Shown: piece after piece, positions 1 through 52,206 of the stretch
How positions within the stretch are numbered: position 1 is the first letter of the stretch
Layout: every line of letters begins with the position of its first letter
DNA from: Casuarius casuarius
Lineage: Eukaryota; Chordata; Aves; Casuariiformes; Casuariidae
DNA: 64,000 bases
Direction: 5' to 3'
NCBI GenBank assembly: GCA_003342895.1
Contig: PTFA01000337.1
Location: 124,001 to 188,000, forward strand
The notes under the pieces: generated by a model
Databases searched by the model: none
What the model was told of the DNA's origin: nothing
Seen by the model: only the letters and a program-made list of their open reading frames with translations
Program-made: the position numbers and the translations under genes

Positions 1-39742
<39,742 letters not shown>

Positions 39743-40056
39743 ATTGGCACAAAGAGATCCAATATTAAATTTTCCAATTCTATGATCAACCTTTAATGAC
39801 CTATGGGTTAAGTTACTGTAGTGGTGTTAAAAATTAATTTTGTATTGATTAATATGGCTATCTAAAATGTTTTTATGAAAAGTAAAATGCCTGTTTATTG
39901 CTGCTATGAGAAATGTGGTGAATGCACACTGAAATGAATAACTTATCCTAGGAAGACAGCTTAAAGAAATTAAATATGTTGCACATCATACTCTTTTGTA
40001 TGTACAGTACCTGCTTTTAAGCCATAATTTGTAGAAATAAAACTGTTAAATGATTA
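39743..40056 (+). other. EMC2: EMC2 3' untranslated region
   Basis: About 310 bases lie between the stop codon and the probable cleavage site. The region is AT-rich with no long open frame. The end is inferred from the AATAAA at 40036-40041 and the GT-rich sequence after it. Longer 3'UTR forms are possible, using AATAAA at 40923, 41368 or 42813. Confidence 0.75.
40036..40041 (+). promoter_or_regulatory. EMC2: poly(A) signal AATAAA of EMC2
   Basis: This canonical hexamer lies about 295 bases after the stop codon. It is followed at 15 bases by an A11 run and then by a GTGATTTATTGGGTCTG-like downstream element. This is the first good signal after the coding region. Confidence 0.75.
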
Positions 40057-40066
40057 AAAAAAAAAA

Positions 40067-43000
40067 GCTACAGTGATTTATTGGGTCTGCCAGTCGAAGT
40101 TACAAATTTATATATGTAGTTGAATATGGTGTGATGGAAAACTTTATCTTACTTGTATATTTAAGGGTTAAAGTGTGCTACAGCTATATACTTTCTGGCC
40201 AATATTTACCATACAACAAGATGTGATTGTTGTGCATGAATATACTTTTATTAGAGAAAAAAGTTAATAGTTTCAATAAGGTATTGTTATCTGGTATTAC
40301 AGAAATGGAGAAAACTTATTTGTATACTTTGCTCCAGTGGGGCTTTTGTACTGGCTTAAGGCCAAAGACATTCCTTTCTGTGGCTTTTGTGGGCAAATGC
40401 TTGCATGTCCACTTAGTTCTCCAATCGGTATATGCATATGCACTTTTTATTCCTTCTGTCTGTCCTTTGTTGTACATATGCTTCACATCAAGAGTTTAAA
40501 GACCTTTTGAAAACAGGGCTGCATACTGGTCTGTGCTAATTTTGTGCCTGAAGTCTGGCCAGCTTCTCGCTGTGGTGTAAGCTATGGTGTATTAGTTTCT
40601 GCACAGTAACTGAGTGTTATTGCAGAGTAAGTTTGAGGCAGTTCGTTCTACAATCTTGTACTTACTGCAGGATTTAAGTGTGCATGCAGCCATTAGCATG
40701 AAGTATCTAGCGAATTGTAAACCCATACCATATTTGTCTTTTAGGAACTTGTTTGTTTATTTGGATAATTAGTCAAGCACCCTAATTCATGAATTTTGCA
40801 GTTCTGATTGTTTTGACTGTTGTTCGTATGTGTACTCTGACAATTTAGTTGTGCAGGTATAGTTTTTTATTGCCGCTCTAGTTAGAGTACAGAACAGCAG
40901 CAAAACAAGCCTGANGGATTCTAATAAAAATATTGCACTGTCATTTTGATGATTGTTATCACCATCCAGAGTAATTGCGTTTCAAATTTTATACTTCCTA
41001 CTCTATGTAAAGGGGCAGGTTAAAGGCTATGCATCAAGATGTCCTTTTTATGACCCCAGACCTGATACAATAAAACAAAGCTATGCTCTTGCTAAAACCA
41101 AAGCAGCAACAAAAACTTCCCCTGTGGGTTTAAAGCTTGAAAATGTGTGTAACTGGTGGTTGCATGAAACAGTACCTTCTGGAAATACAAGATCGCATTC
41201 CCATTGTCTGTGAAATAGGTTGTCACAAGCAGCGAGTATGATGCTGTGAGAGGATGGGTGCTTTGCCACGAGAATGAATTGTTTGTAGAATCTTAAATTA
41301 ATTCAGTATTGCTGAAATATAAAACTGTTAAAAGATATACANATATATATGTCATATATACATTTATAATAAAATATTATGTTGAATCACCCAACTCTAA
41401 TCTGGGGAAATATTGCAGATCCTTTATTATATTAACTTATTCACAAACTGGCCTCAAAACATTATTTGCAGATAGATGTTTTATATTTCAGGTGGAAAAA
41501 CAAGTTAATCTTATAAGTGAATGTATATATTTCTGTTCAGATTTACAGTCTTTTATTGTATGAGTGTGCCATCTAGAGTTTTAAATCTTCATTAGTCTTG
41601 TTTTTATTTTACCTACATCTCAAATAACTTGGTCTTATTCTGAAAACAAAATAGTGGAAAGCTCTACTGTAGACTAAAATTACTCGGATTAAAGAGCAGT
41701 TCAGTAATCCAATTTCATTCTGTACAGTAGAATATTTTCTTTGCATCATAGGTTTACATTTAGGAAGCACATACCTGCTGTGTGTTTTACTGGAAGAAGT
41801 AGCCTAGTTAAGATACTATAGCAAGCACAAAGAGACCAAGGTAGGTTGGCCTCTGAGTCTGTAGTATGGTCTAAGATGCATATTGTAAAGTTTCACCTTG
41901 CTGAGTTAAATTTATGATAGTGAAGTAAAGAGACAAAAGTTATCAGGTTGATTTATAGAAAGCTATTCACACTGCTTAAACATTTTACTGTGTGTAGTTT
42001 ATCATAATGAAAACTCTCCCACATTGTATTTAATCAGTTATATAATGAACTTCAATTATGCGGCTGAGGTGTGTAATGTTTTACCTCCAAGGTATTCATA
42101 AATTAGCTGTGCAGTACTCTTGTGCAGCAGGCAGCTCTGCTTCTTGAAAGTGTCATGTATGATGTTTTATTCAGAGGCAACTTTTGACAAAACAAGGAAC
42201 TTAAATGTCATACTTGTGTATATGGTGTATCTGTTTCTCTGTAAATCTGTTCTGTTGATTGCAGTGATTTGATGACAAATTTCATCTCACTGACCACTTA
42301 GAACCACCTACTTTTTGTTACTGCTTAACATTTTTTGAAATCTACTGTTTAGCATTACTGAGCTTATAAATTGGCCTAGCAAATATTTCTGATAAATTTG
42401 TATTTACTTAAAAGGTAAAATGAATTACTCCTATGAAAGTACACGGGCAGTTTTTGAATGAACTATTAAATTCTTCAGTGGGAATTGAGGGTTTCTTTCC
42501 CCTATATTCTAATGAAAAAAACTTGAAGTCCTGTGTCTGCAGGGGGAATAACTGTGTGAAATGCCCTGCAATCTCAGCAAGTGAAGGGTACAGAATTGAA
42601 GCTGAGATGTAATGTGATTTTTATAAAATTGATCTTTTAATTTTAGTAAATGATTTGTAATATATTGCTGATGTTGTCTTGGATTAAAGAATAGGCTTCA
42701 AAGAGGGTTATTTAGTTAATGAATAAACTTGATTACATTCTGTATTGTGCTCTGACAGTGACAAATGCTACAGAAAGATATTGTTATCAAGCATTCAGTC
42801 TCCTCTTTCAATAATAAAAGACTATGATTTCATATTGTTTCAATTGACAGCAAAGATCTGAGATCTTTGTAATGCCAAACTGTGTAGCAATGACTTACGC
42901 CTATTTTGGGCAGCTGTGCTTTGATAACAGGCTTGATAGGGAGGGTTTGGTATCATCTGTTGAAGTGAAGGTCATTGAAAAGCCAGCAAAATCTCTGATT

Positions 43001-44030
43001 CTGCCTTTATAAAACAAGTTACTGATGACTTTTCAAAAATCTTTTGTCCAAAAGTTACACAGTTCATATTTTCTAGTTGCAAAAAGCACATCTTGTTTAG
43101 AATATATCCCTGAATCTCTTCAGTTCAGTGCCCAGAATATCTTGCAGTTGCTATTGGAAACTCTGTTATTAGTCAACGGAGGACTTCCTCTTGGCAGTGC
43201 TCTATTTGTGATGGCATCCGTGTTTGCTAGTCACTGCATTTACAGTGGAACTTGTATGTCAGCCAGCTTGAGAAGGGAGGCGAAAAAGAAAGCAAATTAA
43301 ACTTGACTTACTGGCATGAATTTGTTAGCTTCTTGTTACTTGCACCCTCATCTTCCAAGAACACCAACTGTAGCTGTAGTCAGGTTTGCAATAATAACTC
43401 TTCTTGTAAGTCAAGAGCTTCTATATATTCAGCTGTAAAACCAACACTCTCTTAAAATATAAACATACAGATTCCAGTTAAACAGTGCTATGCAACGTGT
43501 ACTTACCTGGTATTCAAGGAAAGGGCAGTTCTCCTACCCTCACTCAGGTTGGTGTCAGAGTGGAGGAGTATTAGAATGGTTCTGTGATACTNGTTTGTTT
43601 GTTTATTATTGTCTAGAAATTTGATTTTGCTTAAGACACCTGGAAACACTGCTTATTACTTGCATTATTGAGTGCCTGAAGAGAATTTTAGGACTAACTA
43701 TTGTTTTAACTACAGATATTTGAATCTACATGGAGACTAAAGTACTTGGAATTACTCATTAGTCTTATCTGGAATGACTCTGCACCCTTAGAGATCTGTA
43801 TCCCCTTGATAGGCACCAGCTGGAAGTTGGATTTAACCCAGAGACTAGTTTTCAGGTATGGATGGTCATTAATCTACCTGCTTCTTAGAGCAGAAAAAAA
43901 GATCTGGTAGAGAAAGTTGTTTTTCAGATGCTGGATGTGAAATGGGAAACCTTTATCAGTGCACTTTGTAGGTAAGTTCATTCTGTTCTGTTATGAGGAA
44001 ATCCTCTCCTGTGAAAAGCAGTGCAAGCCT
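40067..44030. other. intergenic DNA downstream of EMC2
   Basis: AT-rich, with further AATAAA hexamers at 40923-40928, 41368-41373 and 42813-42818 that could serve longer EMC2 transcripts but are also expected by chance. A TA-rich stretch lies near 41335-41375. No gene or transposon recognised on either strand. Confidence 0.7.
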
Positions 44031-44269
44031 TTTCATGCCCCTCTAGTGTGGAGAAAGGCTGGAGAGCAGCCTGTGCAACCCGTATGCCGTAGTAGAAGGC
44101 CTTTCAATGGCACGTCCTAAAAAACATGTTGTTGATCTGCAGTTAGGCTGCCATAGGTGAGTGTTGCTGGTATGCAGGCAGTATTTCCACCATAAAAGGG
44201 CTGAATAAGACCCACCTGGCACTGCCCAGAGCCTGCTGCAGGTGTTTGGAGGGTCCTGCATAGGCATGG

Positions 44270-44680
44270 GTCTGCCTGCAGGGGCTCTGCCCCAGCCTGT
44301 CCTCTGTTTTCCTTCCCCTCTGGCCTCCGCGGTGGGATTCTTGGAGGTGGCTCCGTGCCTGCACGGAGCCCTGCCGGTTCAGTGGGGCCGCGGGCAGGGA
44401 TGAGTGTGCATGGGGATCGGTCTGCCGGATTGATTCTGCATCTGTGAAGGTTTGCGCCTTCTTAACTTCACCGCACTCAATTACCAGCGCACACGTAAAG
44501 GTCAGAGTATAAGCTTTGGCCTTAGATTGAAAGGACGTCAGCCCACAGACCTGCCCTGTTGCACATCTGCGGGCAGCTTCATTCGTTTGGGGGTGTTTGA
44601 CAAGGAATGCGAGCGGGTGGATTTTATCCATGCGAAACGATGTGCAAACATGTGGAAAGATGTGTTATTCGTGGTATCTC
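44270..44680. other. CpG-denser patch with long chance open frames
   Basis: CpG dinucleotides are clearly more frequent here than in the surrounding AT-rich DNA. A perfect inverted repeat is present (GGCTCCGTGC at 44349-44358 and GCACGGAGCC at 44361-44370). Open frames of 162 codons (minus, 44143-44631) and 156 codons (plus, 44452-44922) overlap it. Neither resembles a known protein, and the plus frame contains an N. The patch could be a regulatory CpG-rich element or an old GC-rich insertion; nothing seen decides. Confidence 0.4.
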
Positions 44681-47600
44681 GGTGGCTGCAGTTTAGGTCT
44701 CTCATCCACTGGGACTTCCTTTGTGTGTGTTTATGTTTGTGTAATGAGTTTTTATTAAAACATGTTANATTACAAATATACAAGGGGCATGGAGTGAAAA
44801 AGCTAGGGAAAACATTTCCAGATGGGAGGCCCGTTATCCAAGCTTGGAGGGGCAGCTACAGAAAGAGCCACATTTTCAGCCTGCGTGGGTCGGTGAAGGT
44901 CCAGCCATTCTCTTCCCTGTAGAAGATGACCAAGTATGCTGTGTCTTTGCATTGTGTAAATAATGAGAGACATAAGGCTGTATATTTAAAAACAAAACAA
45001 CACCCTGCAACTGCAGTGCAAAAATATTTTGCTCCTCATCCCTATGTATTTTAACAGTTTTCAGTGTGACCTTGCTGATGTTAGGGTTTGTCATGCCATT
45101 TGGCTAACCTGTAGGCATCTGCCGCAGGGCTAGCAACGGAGAACGGCGTAATCGGAACGAGTGCTCCCTGGCTGCAAGGTATTGATGTGTGCCCATCCCT
45201 GCGGGCCATGACCTCTCTGCATGGACAACAGAAGCTCAGCTTGCCCCGTAGACAGTGCTTCCTTGGATAAGGTTCCTCTTAGGATTGAGGCTAATTTCCC
45301 CCCCCAAAATATTTTTTCCAAATTTATACAGGTTTTCTCCCCCAAAATAATTTTCCCAAATGTATACAGGTTTTCTATAGCATGCTTTTAGTGTTTGGAC
45401 ATTGTGTTTGGAAATGAAACTTTAAACCAGGCAGATGTAGCCCTCCAGGGAAAAGACTGCAAAAATCAGCACGAGGCTGTTTTAAAAAAAGGGAGCAGCA
45501 AGCAAAATTAACCATTGCTCCTGTTTAGGTAATTGAGCTTGACACAGTGGTGTGCCTGACAAGTTGGTCTGTGTTTTTTATTCCATTAAATACAGATACG
45601 ACACTCAAAGCTGTCACTGGCAGTCTGAGAATGTTTGTTTCAGTTTAGACTTTGGAAATCCTGTAAATGTGGATAGATCACAATGTGGGCAGCAGCATAA
45701 GAAAACTACCCAGTAGAACAGTATCTCCTTTCCCTGGACAGCTGTTACAGTTTGTTCTGTTTAACTTAGAATTAAGAATGAAGACCATGAAAAATTATTA
45801 ATAGGTCTATTGAAAGCCAATAGCTGCTGTGTCCTTTTAATTAATTCAGTAATCAGCATTGCTATTCCTCTACTTTTTTTTCTTTTCACTGAACAATTTA
45901 TTATTTGAGTTGCTTGAGCATTATTTGTTTAGCTAGTTTTATTGTAAGCTGGAAATACATTTGGAAGATTTAAAGGGAGAATGAAAATTCTGAAAAACCT
46001 ATAAACACCTTGGTCTTGCTGACTGAGATCAAGATAAATTGTATATAAAATGAACACAGAATTTTTGTTTTAAACATATCAATAACATTTAGTGAATTGT
46101 GTAACAATATTGTAATTGTAGCTGTGCCAAGCTTTTTGATCAAAACTTCCCAGAAATGTGATGTCTGTATGGAGCCAAAAGCTCTAATAAGCTTTTAAAT
46201 AAACTTTGATTTAGTTAAGTGTAAGCACCGCCCAGACTGAGGAAGAAGCCTTTGCTAATATAGCTGTCTTACTCCTCTTGGGAAGCTCCCATTTTCAGGT
46301 AATTTTAAGCCCGATTATCTACGAGAAAGAAACAGCTATACCTATTATCACAGTAGTGCAAAGGAACATCCGGGGCTTTTCCACATAAACCATCTCCTTA
46401 ATAAAGCAGAGATGTAGATGTGGTCATTTGGGAACAAAATTTGAAAGCAAATAGATACATGATACCATCGCTTTGGGAGGGGATTGGATGAAGAAGCCTG
46501 GTAAGAGATTTATGTTTGTTCTTCCTTCGGCCCCTTTCTGTAAAGTATATTGAATAAAAAGCCTTCTGCAAAGAAAGTCCATTTAGGTTGGCTTAAATCT
46601 GCATTTCAGCTATTTAATTACTTAACACAAAGTGAATTTTGACGGGTATCAGTCTAACAGGCTGATGAGTGACTGATGTTAGTGCAAGGAACAGTTTCTT
46701 ACCTGGGTTTCAGGCTGAGAGCGATATGGACCTGCTGTACCAAAGTCACAGGACCTATCACTGCTGCAGCATGCTTCATTAGGACAAGAACAACTGCCTT
46801 CATGTCCTTTCAGTGCCTAACTCAATAGCATTCAATCTTCCAAGTGCCATTATAATACAATGAGTGTTTTCTAAAAATTCAAGTTATTTGCCAGTTNGGA
46901 GGGGATAAATGATCTGATTTATGTTTCCAGCTCTAGCCAGTATAGATACAAGTATTTTTAAAAAATGAGCTCCTAGGCCTTGTTGTTGAATTGCTGTTTA
47001 GGCACCAAAATAAGAGACTGAGTGCTCCAAATCATTCTGAGGCCATCAGCTCTCCTTTGGCCTTGCTGGCCTTCTTCGATGCCCAGATTTTTTGAAAATC
47101 AGACCACATATTAAAGTGCTTAAACATGGATTTGGTTCTTAACTTGAGGCACAAACTTTCTCTCTCTCTTTTTTTAGAACAGATAGTTTTCTAAATCATC
47201 TTGGCTGTGTATTTGTAAGCAAATAAGCAACTGAAAAATAAATGCCTTTTCATATATGGTTGTATATGTGCTGAATCATAGGAAGAAAGCAGCAGCTGTG
47301 ATTGGTGGCTAATGCAGTCAGAACAACATTTTGAGCCAAATTAATGCAAGAAAGGCTACCAAGACTGGGAATCAGAAGTCAGTGAGATAAGAGGTCTACA
47401 TAAAATACAGAAGATAAAACAAGTCCTGAGCTCTGCCGAGTGCTGGATCCTTTTTCTTCATGCCCCTTCCTGCACCCTCTTCCCTGTTACCTGTTACAGG
47501 TTTTAGCTTGTGCTGTGGCTCTTTGGGGCAGGGTTTTTGTCCTTGTGCTGTGGCCGTCCATGACATAAATAAGAATGGAGAGGTGACACCTATCCACTGT

Positions 47601-47760
47601 AGGGAGATGGCTTTTTAGTAGCTTTGTCCTGTTTCCTTTCCAACGGAGGGTGAGAACTGCTGGTGTGTTCTTTGGCAGTGAACAAAAAATATCAGAAGGC
47701 TGCCAGATGTGGGCTGTCTTCACCTATTTCTGATCACCTCAAGTAAATGAAACGGAAGAG
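44681..47760. other. intergenic, no gene seen
   Basis: Mostly AT-rich sequence with one 38-bp tandem duplication (45301-45376). Around 45750-46600 it contains several homeodomain-type ATTA/TAAT clusters and an E-box CAGCTG, which is suggestive of but not evidence for a regulatory element. No coding sequence recognised. Confidence 0.6.
45301..45376 (+). repeat. 38-bp tandem duplication
   Basis: Units at 45301-45338 and 45339-45376 have the same length and both begin CCCCCAAAATA and end TATACAGGTTTTCT. They differ at only a few internal positions. There are two copies only. Confidence 0.95.
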
Positions 47761-47785
47761 TAGCCGGTGGTGGGAGGATGCTCCT

Positions 47786-47842
47786 CTGCCGTCGGGTTCC
47801 CGCAACCCGAGGGAAGTCGGAAGAACCGACTCTCGGGTTTGC
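47786..47842. other. CG-rich nested and competing inverted repeats
   Basis: AACCCGAG (47804-47811) can pair with CTCGGGTT (47832-47839) around an inner stem GTCGG/CCGAC (47816-47820 and 47826-47830). The bases AACCCGA can instead pair with TCGGGTT upstream (47792-47798), so two folds exclude each other. The surrounding DNA is AT-rich and CpG-poor. No transcript or function is implied by the sequence itself. Confidence 0.7.
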
Positions 47843-49950
47843 CATGGGGGTGACCGAGGGGATGACATTCTCACTTTGAACTCTCTGAATGAAGAACACT
47901 ATTTAAATGGAAAATGATATTACTGAGGACTGGCTAGAATGCAAGAATTTTGTTATACATAAAATTGAGGTTTGACTTCTGTTTTTGTTCCCTATTAGAA
48001 CAAAACAGAAACCTTTTCAAGTGCTAAAAAGATCATACCCACAAGGTTGAAATCCACATGGGATTACCAGCAACCTAATGACTGAGTCATTTCCCTGGGT
48101 TGTAGGAGGTCCAGATTTAAGTTAGCTATCTACCTGATTGAGAGAGAAACTTTGAGCTTGAATTTCTCTTATTCCCGGCAAGTGACCTAACCAGCATGTT
48201 GCTGAGTCAGTCTCTGGCCCACTGAAAGTTGGAAAAATGGAAGAACTGAATAAGAGAGATTGGCCTGTTAGCTCTTGTAGGTTGGGTTATTACCTTCCCT
48301 AAAATAAACTCCAAGAAAGTTCCAGTGAAATAAATGCATTTCTATGAAAAGCATCTGGCTTTTATGAGTTGTAATGTCTTTAATATTAATTGTGATCTTT
48401 CATGATCAGGATATTGAATTTACCATTTATTAAATATACAGTGGCTCTGAGGCATTAAAAATAATCACATAACTTGCTTCTTTTTCAGCTAACAAATTTG
48501 GAAATTTTCAGAGAAAGGAAAACTGAGAAATCTATCTGTGCTTGCTCCCTTTCTTTGCTTGCTCATGCACTTCATGGCACGTGCATGTGCCTGGTCCCAC
48601 TGAACTGAGAGGCAGCTCAGATCGACGGGGAAAGCAAGCAGCTGCCCGCGGTAGAAAATTTTGCAGACTTTGCCTGAAAAGAGAGTGATGGGCTGTTTTA
48701 TTCTGATCAGCCTGTCTCTGTGCACACGTTTCTACCCTACCCTGGTAGCAAAGGAAGGGTCAGGATTTGTGCGTGGATTTGGGGAGCTATCAGGTACTTC
48801 AGGGACAGCTTTTTCCTGCAGCAGAGGTCTAGGGAGCAGCTCTCTGGGTTCAGGCTGCTCTCTGATGGAGGGTCAAGGAGCAACGTTACTTCTTTTTTTA
48901 GAATAGAGTTGAGGTGGAGGCAGATGGCTGCTCTGAGAGCGGTGCCTCTTGGTCAGGGGAGAGGGAGCTCTTGTACAGCTGGTCCCAGCTGCAGGTGGTG
49001 GAGGAGGAGGAGAGGTGGAGAGCTGAGCAAAGCCCCTTCTGGCTGAGCTCCTTGTGGTGACCAGCTTCAGCCAGGCTTCCACGAGTGCAGGCAAACCTGC
49101 TCATGAAACTCCCGACATCTCTGCTGCCTCTCTGCAGAGCCCAGACCCTAGCTTTAATCCACTGATGGTCACCTGAAAAAGCCATTACACATGTAGACAT
49201 TTCCAGGGCAGACTTCAGCTCAGGTAACAGGCATTGCAAAATGGGAAGCCTGGGAACATGTTGTCCTGGCAGAGATTTTTTTTAGTTGGAGAAGTGATTT
49301 CTGTGTTTCTGGTAACTCAAATGAAGTTCTATATTGTGTAAACGATATACAGAAAATGACTTCTAAGGAGTGTAAATGAGCACAAAAGAGAAAAGAGAGG
49401 TCCTTGCTTTTGCACAAGAAAGTAAAGGCTGGAGAGAATGGCCAGCCTAGTAAGTCTTAGTTTTCTTGGTAGTTTGCAAAAAGAAACGTTGCCCAGGCAT
49501 ATTGCATTTCTTTCATGCAGAGCTTCACATGTCAGCTAACTACTGAAGTGATAACTGAGTTTGTATAAACTCTGAATTATCTTGCAGGCATATGGATGCA
49601 TGTTCACATCTTTACAATGAGGTAACTTAGCACAGACTTTCGGTATACTCACTTGGCCGAGTGGGCAAATTTAGGAAGCCGGTGCTGATAAGGAAGATAA
49701 TGTGCTGTTTCAGCAATGACACCTCTTAAAAAAACTAGATTATTTTTCTAACCTGCTTGAGATCAGTCTTTTCATTCTTTATATATGATTTTAACCGGGC
49801 AGGGTAGATGATTGGTTTCTCTGCGACACTGATCTTTCTGAAAAAGACACCTACAAATGCTGATTTTTGTGTTATAGTAAAGTGCATCATCTCTGGAGCC
49901 ATTCAGCCTGCGGGATAGTGACCTTTTTCCACATAAAAGTAGTTTAAAGT
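47843..49950. other. intergenic with a GC-richer segment at about 48540-49150
   Basis: The GC-richer part includes a GGTGGTGGAGGAGGAGGAG purine run near 48993-49012 and several overlapping open frames of 70-113 codons in both directions. None resembles a known protein, and they overlap in several frames as chance frames in GC-rich DNA do. No splice-consistent exon set was recognised. Confidence 0.5.
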
Positions 49951-52080
49951 CTCTCTGATATTTGCATGCAGAAAAAAGGTAACTATGCTAGAAATAATTA
50001 TTGGTTAATTGTTTTTTCCCCTTGCGGAGGGGAAGTGAAGTTCTTCGATNTGGTTAGGGTGAGAGAAATCTTGCTAACACGCGGGAGACGGTACAGTTTT
50101 GCGACTGGCGTGGAAGAAGCCTGTCGCTTTGTGAGTTACATTGTTGACTTAGCTCCGCAGTTGAAAGCAATTTAGTAATTAGGCTTTTTCTGCTTCGGAT
50201 GTCTCAAATGTAAAATAGGATTAATAGAATCTGTTGTGCACACAGAGTCACTGCTTGTAGGTGTTGCCATGAAATTAATACAGCACTTATCAATTTTATT
50301 CTGCTTAACATCATAAATACTGTATTACTAGTTGGCTGACCAAGCAGCTGCATCTGTCTGGGGAGAAAAGTAATTTCTGTGTGCAGCCATTTCTCACAGG
50401 TAACAAGAAATTTATGTCATGTGGGTCACCACAGTCAGTACTTAGGGTGACAGGAAAGTGTAGGGTAAATTTGGCAGAATTCACGTACATTTTATACAGA
50501 CTCCAGATGTTTTAAGTATTCTATGCATTTGTTGAAAAAATGGTCTTTTAATATTTGAGGTGGTTATTAATTTTTTTTTGCCTAAACTCCACTTTATTAT
50601 GAATAGTTGATGGGCTTAAGTTAGCATGTCTTACTAACCCAGAACTTCCATTAATTATTCATAGTTTATTTTCTATATGTGTCAAGAGCTTCTGATCCTG
50701 CAGTCTTAATTGAGTTATAAAGGACAATCTGCCATCTAGATTAACAAAAGAAATGTGGTTGAAATATGTTGTATGCAAAGTTTTTATACAGTTAACTGCA
50801 AAATGATTACACAGTAAAGGATTTTGGAGTAAGATATAAAAAATGCTTGAAGGGAAAAAGGAGACGTGTTTCTGAATGTTAGAGGGCCCACAGCTAGTCC
50901 TGAGAAACGTTGTTCTGTATATGCTGAGTCTGATTCAGCTCTGATTTAACTCAGCATGAGTTTTCATTTTGATCTAAATGGGAACTGGGTGTTGTGAGTT
51001 TTAGGGCAATGATTTGATTNCCTTAAAATACTAATTTATATTTTATAAATCTATTTTAGACCATTTTCAATTATAGCCATAGTTCTCTATATATTGAAAG
51101 TGTGGTATTGCCAAGTATCTTACCATGAATCAGACACCTAACAATTCAAGTGCTCACAGTGCATGACAAAATAAGAAACCGATTTAAAAATTTCTCTTAT
51201 TTTTAAACTATTTTTCCATCTTAAGTCTGGAAAGTAAGCAACTGAATTTTTTTAATTATCATTAGGCAGCTCTGGTATAATTTATGTTAAGAGGTTTTGG
51301 CCTGTTTATGTGTGCTGGAATTTGCCAAAATTAGTAATGTGATATTCCATCTTTAGCAAGCCTATAGAGCAATAAATAATGACACATGACTGTATGTGAG
51401 TGTTGTTAGTTTAATTTTTTTTTGTGGTGTTCATGAAATGCAATGATCTTCCAACGCAAATTCTGCAGTATTAGGCAGCAAGTTGTACTCTGAACTAAAC
51501 CAGATGCTGATCAGCTCTGTTCCTATTATCGACTTGGGGCAGAGATGGTAACCAGACCTTATTTGCAATGTTAACATTTGGAACAGATTAACAGCAGTTA
51601 GGCTGAAATGAGAAACCTCCACTTTACTGAAAAGGTTCAAAACGTATAACGCTGTAAAAATCAGGACGTCTGTAGTATGTTAGATAGGAATAAATAAGTT
51701 AACTGTAGGCCACACTTTCCCCATGCAGGATGTGTTGTTTCCAGTTTATGAATGGCTCGTTTAAAGGACATGTTTATGAGGTATGGTGAGGTTTAAGTCC
51801 TGATAAACCATCTACTTGATGAGGTACAGCACGTCGGAACTTGCCGAGCTTGTTCGTTGTGGTGGTACTGCGATAGCCTTCCCTAGGACCAAGCGATGGA
51901 GATTTCCATCTTGGGGACAAATTCCATTTGAGCTTATAAAGCTGTGAGACCCCAGAATTTGTATGTTTTTGAATGCCAGCTTTCTGCTGCATTCAAAGGC
52001 TTGTCAACGAGGACGTGCCCCAGAGCTGCCCAGCAGAGGATATGGGGCATGAAGTGGCCCATAAACTACATGCTGGGCTG
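49951..52080. other. intergenic, with one weak ancient SINE remnant
   Basis: AT-rich. Apart from the MIR-like segment at about 50195-50290, nothing was recognised. A CpG-bearing stretch at 50015-50125 includes a small hairpin (TTCCCCT/AGGGGAA at 50016-50022 and 50028-50034). Confidence 0.55.
50195..50290 (-). repeat. possible MIR/CORE-SINE-like remnant, antisense
   Basis: On the plus strand, GTCTCAAATGTAAAATAGGA, AGAATCTGTTG, GTAGGTGTTGCCATGAAATT and ATACAGCACTT follow the reverse-complement MIR order: 'cctcatctgtaaaatggggata', 'gggttgttgtgaggatta', 'taaagcactt'. Weak, by eye only. Confidence 0.4.
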
Positions 52081-52086
52081 AAGAGG

Positions 52087-52206
52087 TTTCCTTCTCTGTG
52101 CGTTTTCGTGCTATTTCACTGGGTACTGGCAGGGGCTCAACATTTCCTTCCTTGTGCATTTTCATGGTATCCCAGAGAACTGACTAAGTACTGGTAGGGG
52201 CCAGCA
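52087..52206 (+). repeat. imperfect tandem duplication, about 56-64 bp
   Basis: Two adjacent copies share TTTCCTTC..TGTGC.TTTTC at their start and TACTGG.AGGGGC..CA at their end (52087-52142 and 52143-52206). The second carries a few extra internal bases. It is older than the 38-bp duplication at 45301, judging by the mismatches. Confidence 0.7.

Noticed and set aside
40920..42820. Additional AATAAA hexamers downstream of EMC2
   Set aside because: Hexamers are frequent by chance in AT-rich DNA. They are mentioned as possible alternative ends but not annotated as separate features.
44143..44922. Overlapping 162-codon (minus) and 156-codon (plus) open frames
   Set aside because: They sit in a GC-richer patch where stops are rarer and overlap each other on opposite strands. 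The plus frame contains an N. Neither shows a domain, signal or family I recognise, and no splice or start context supports them.
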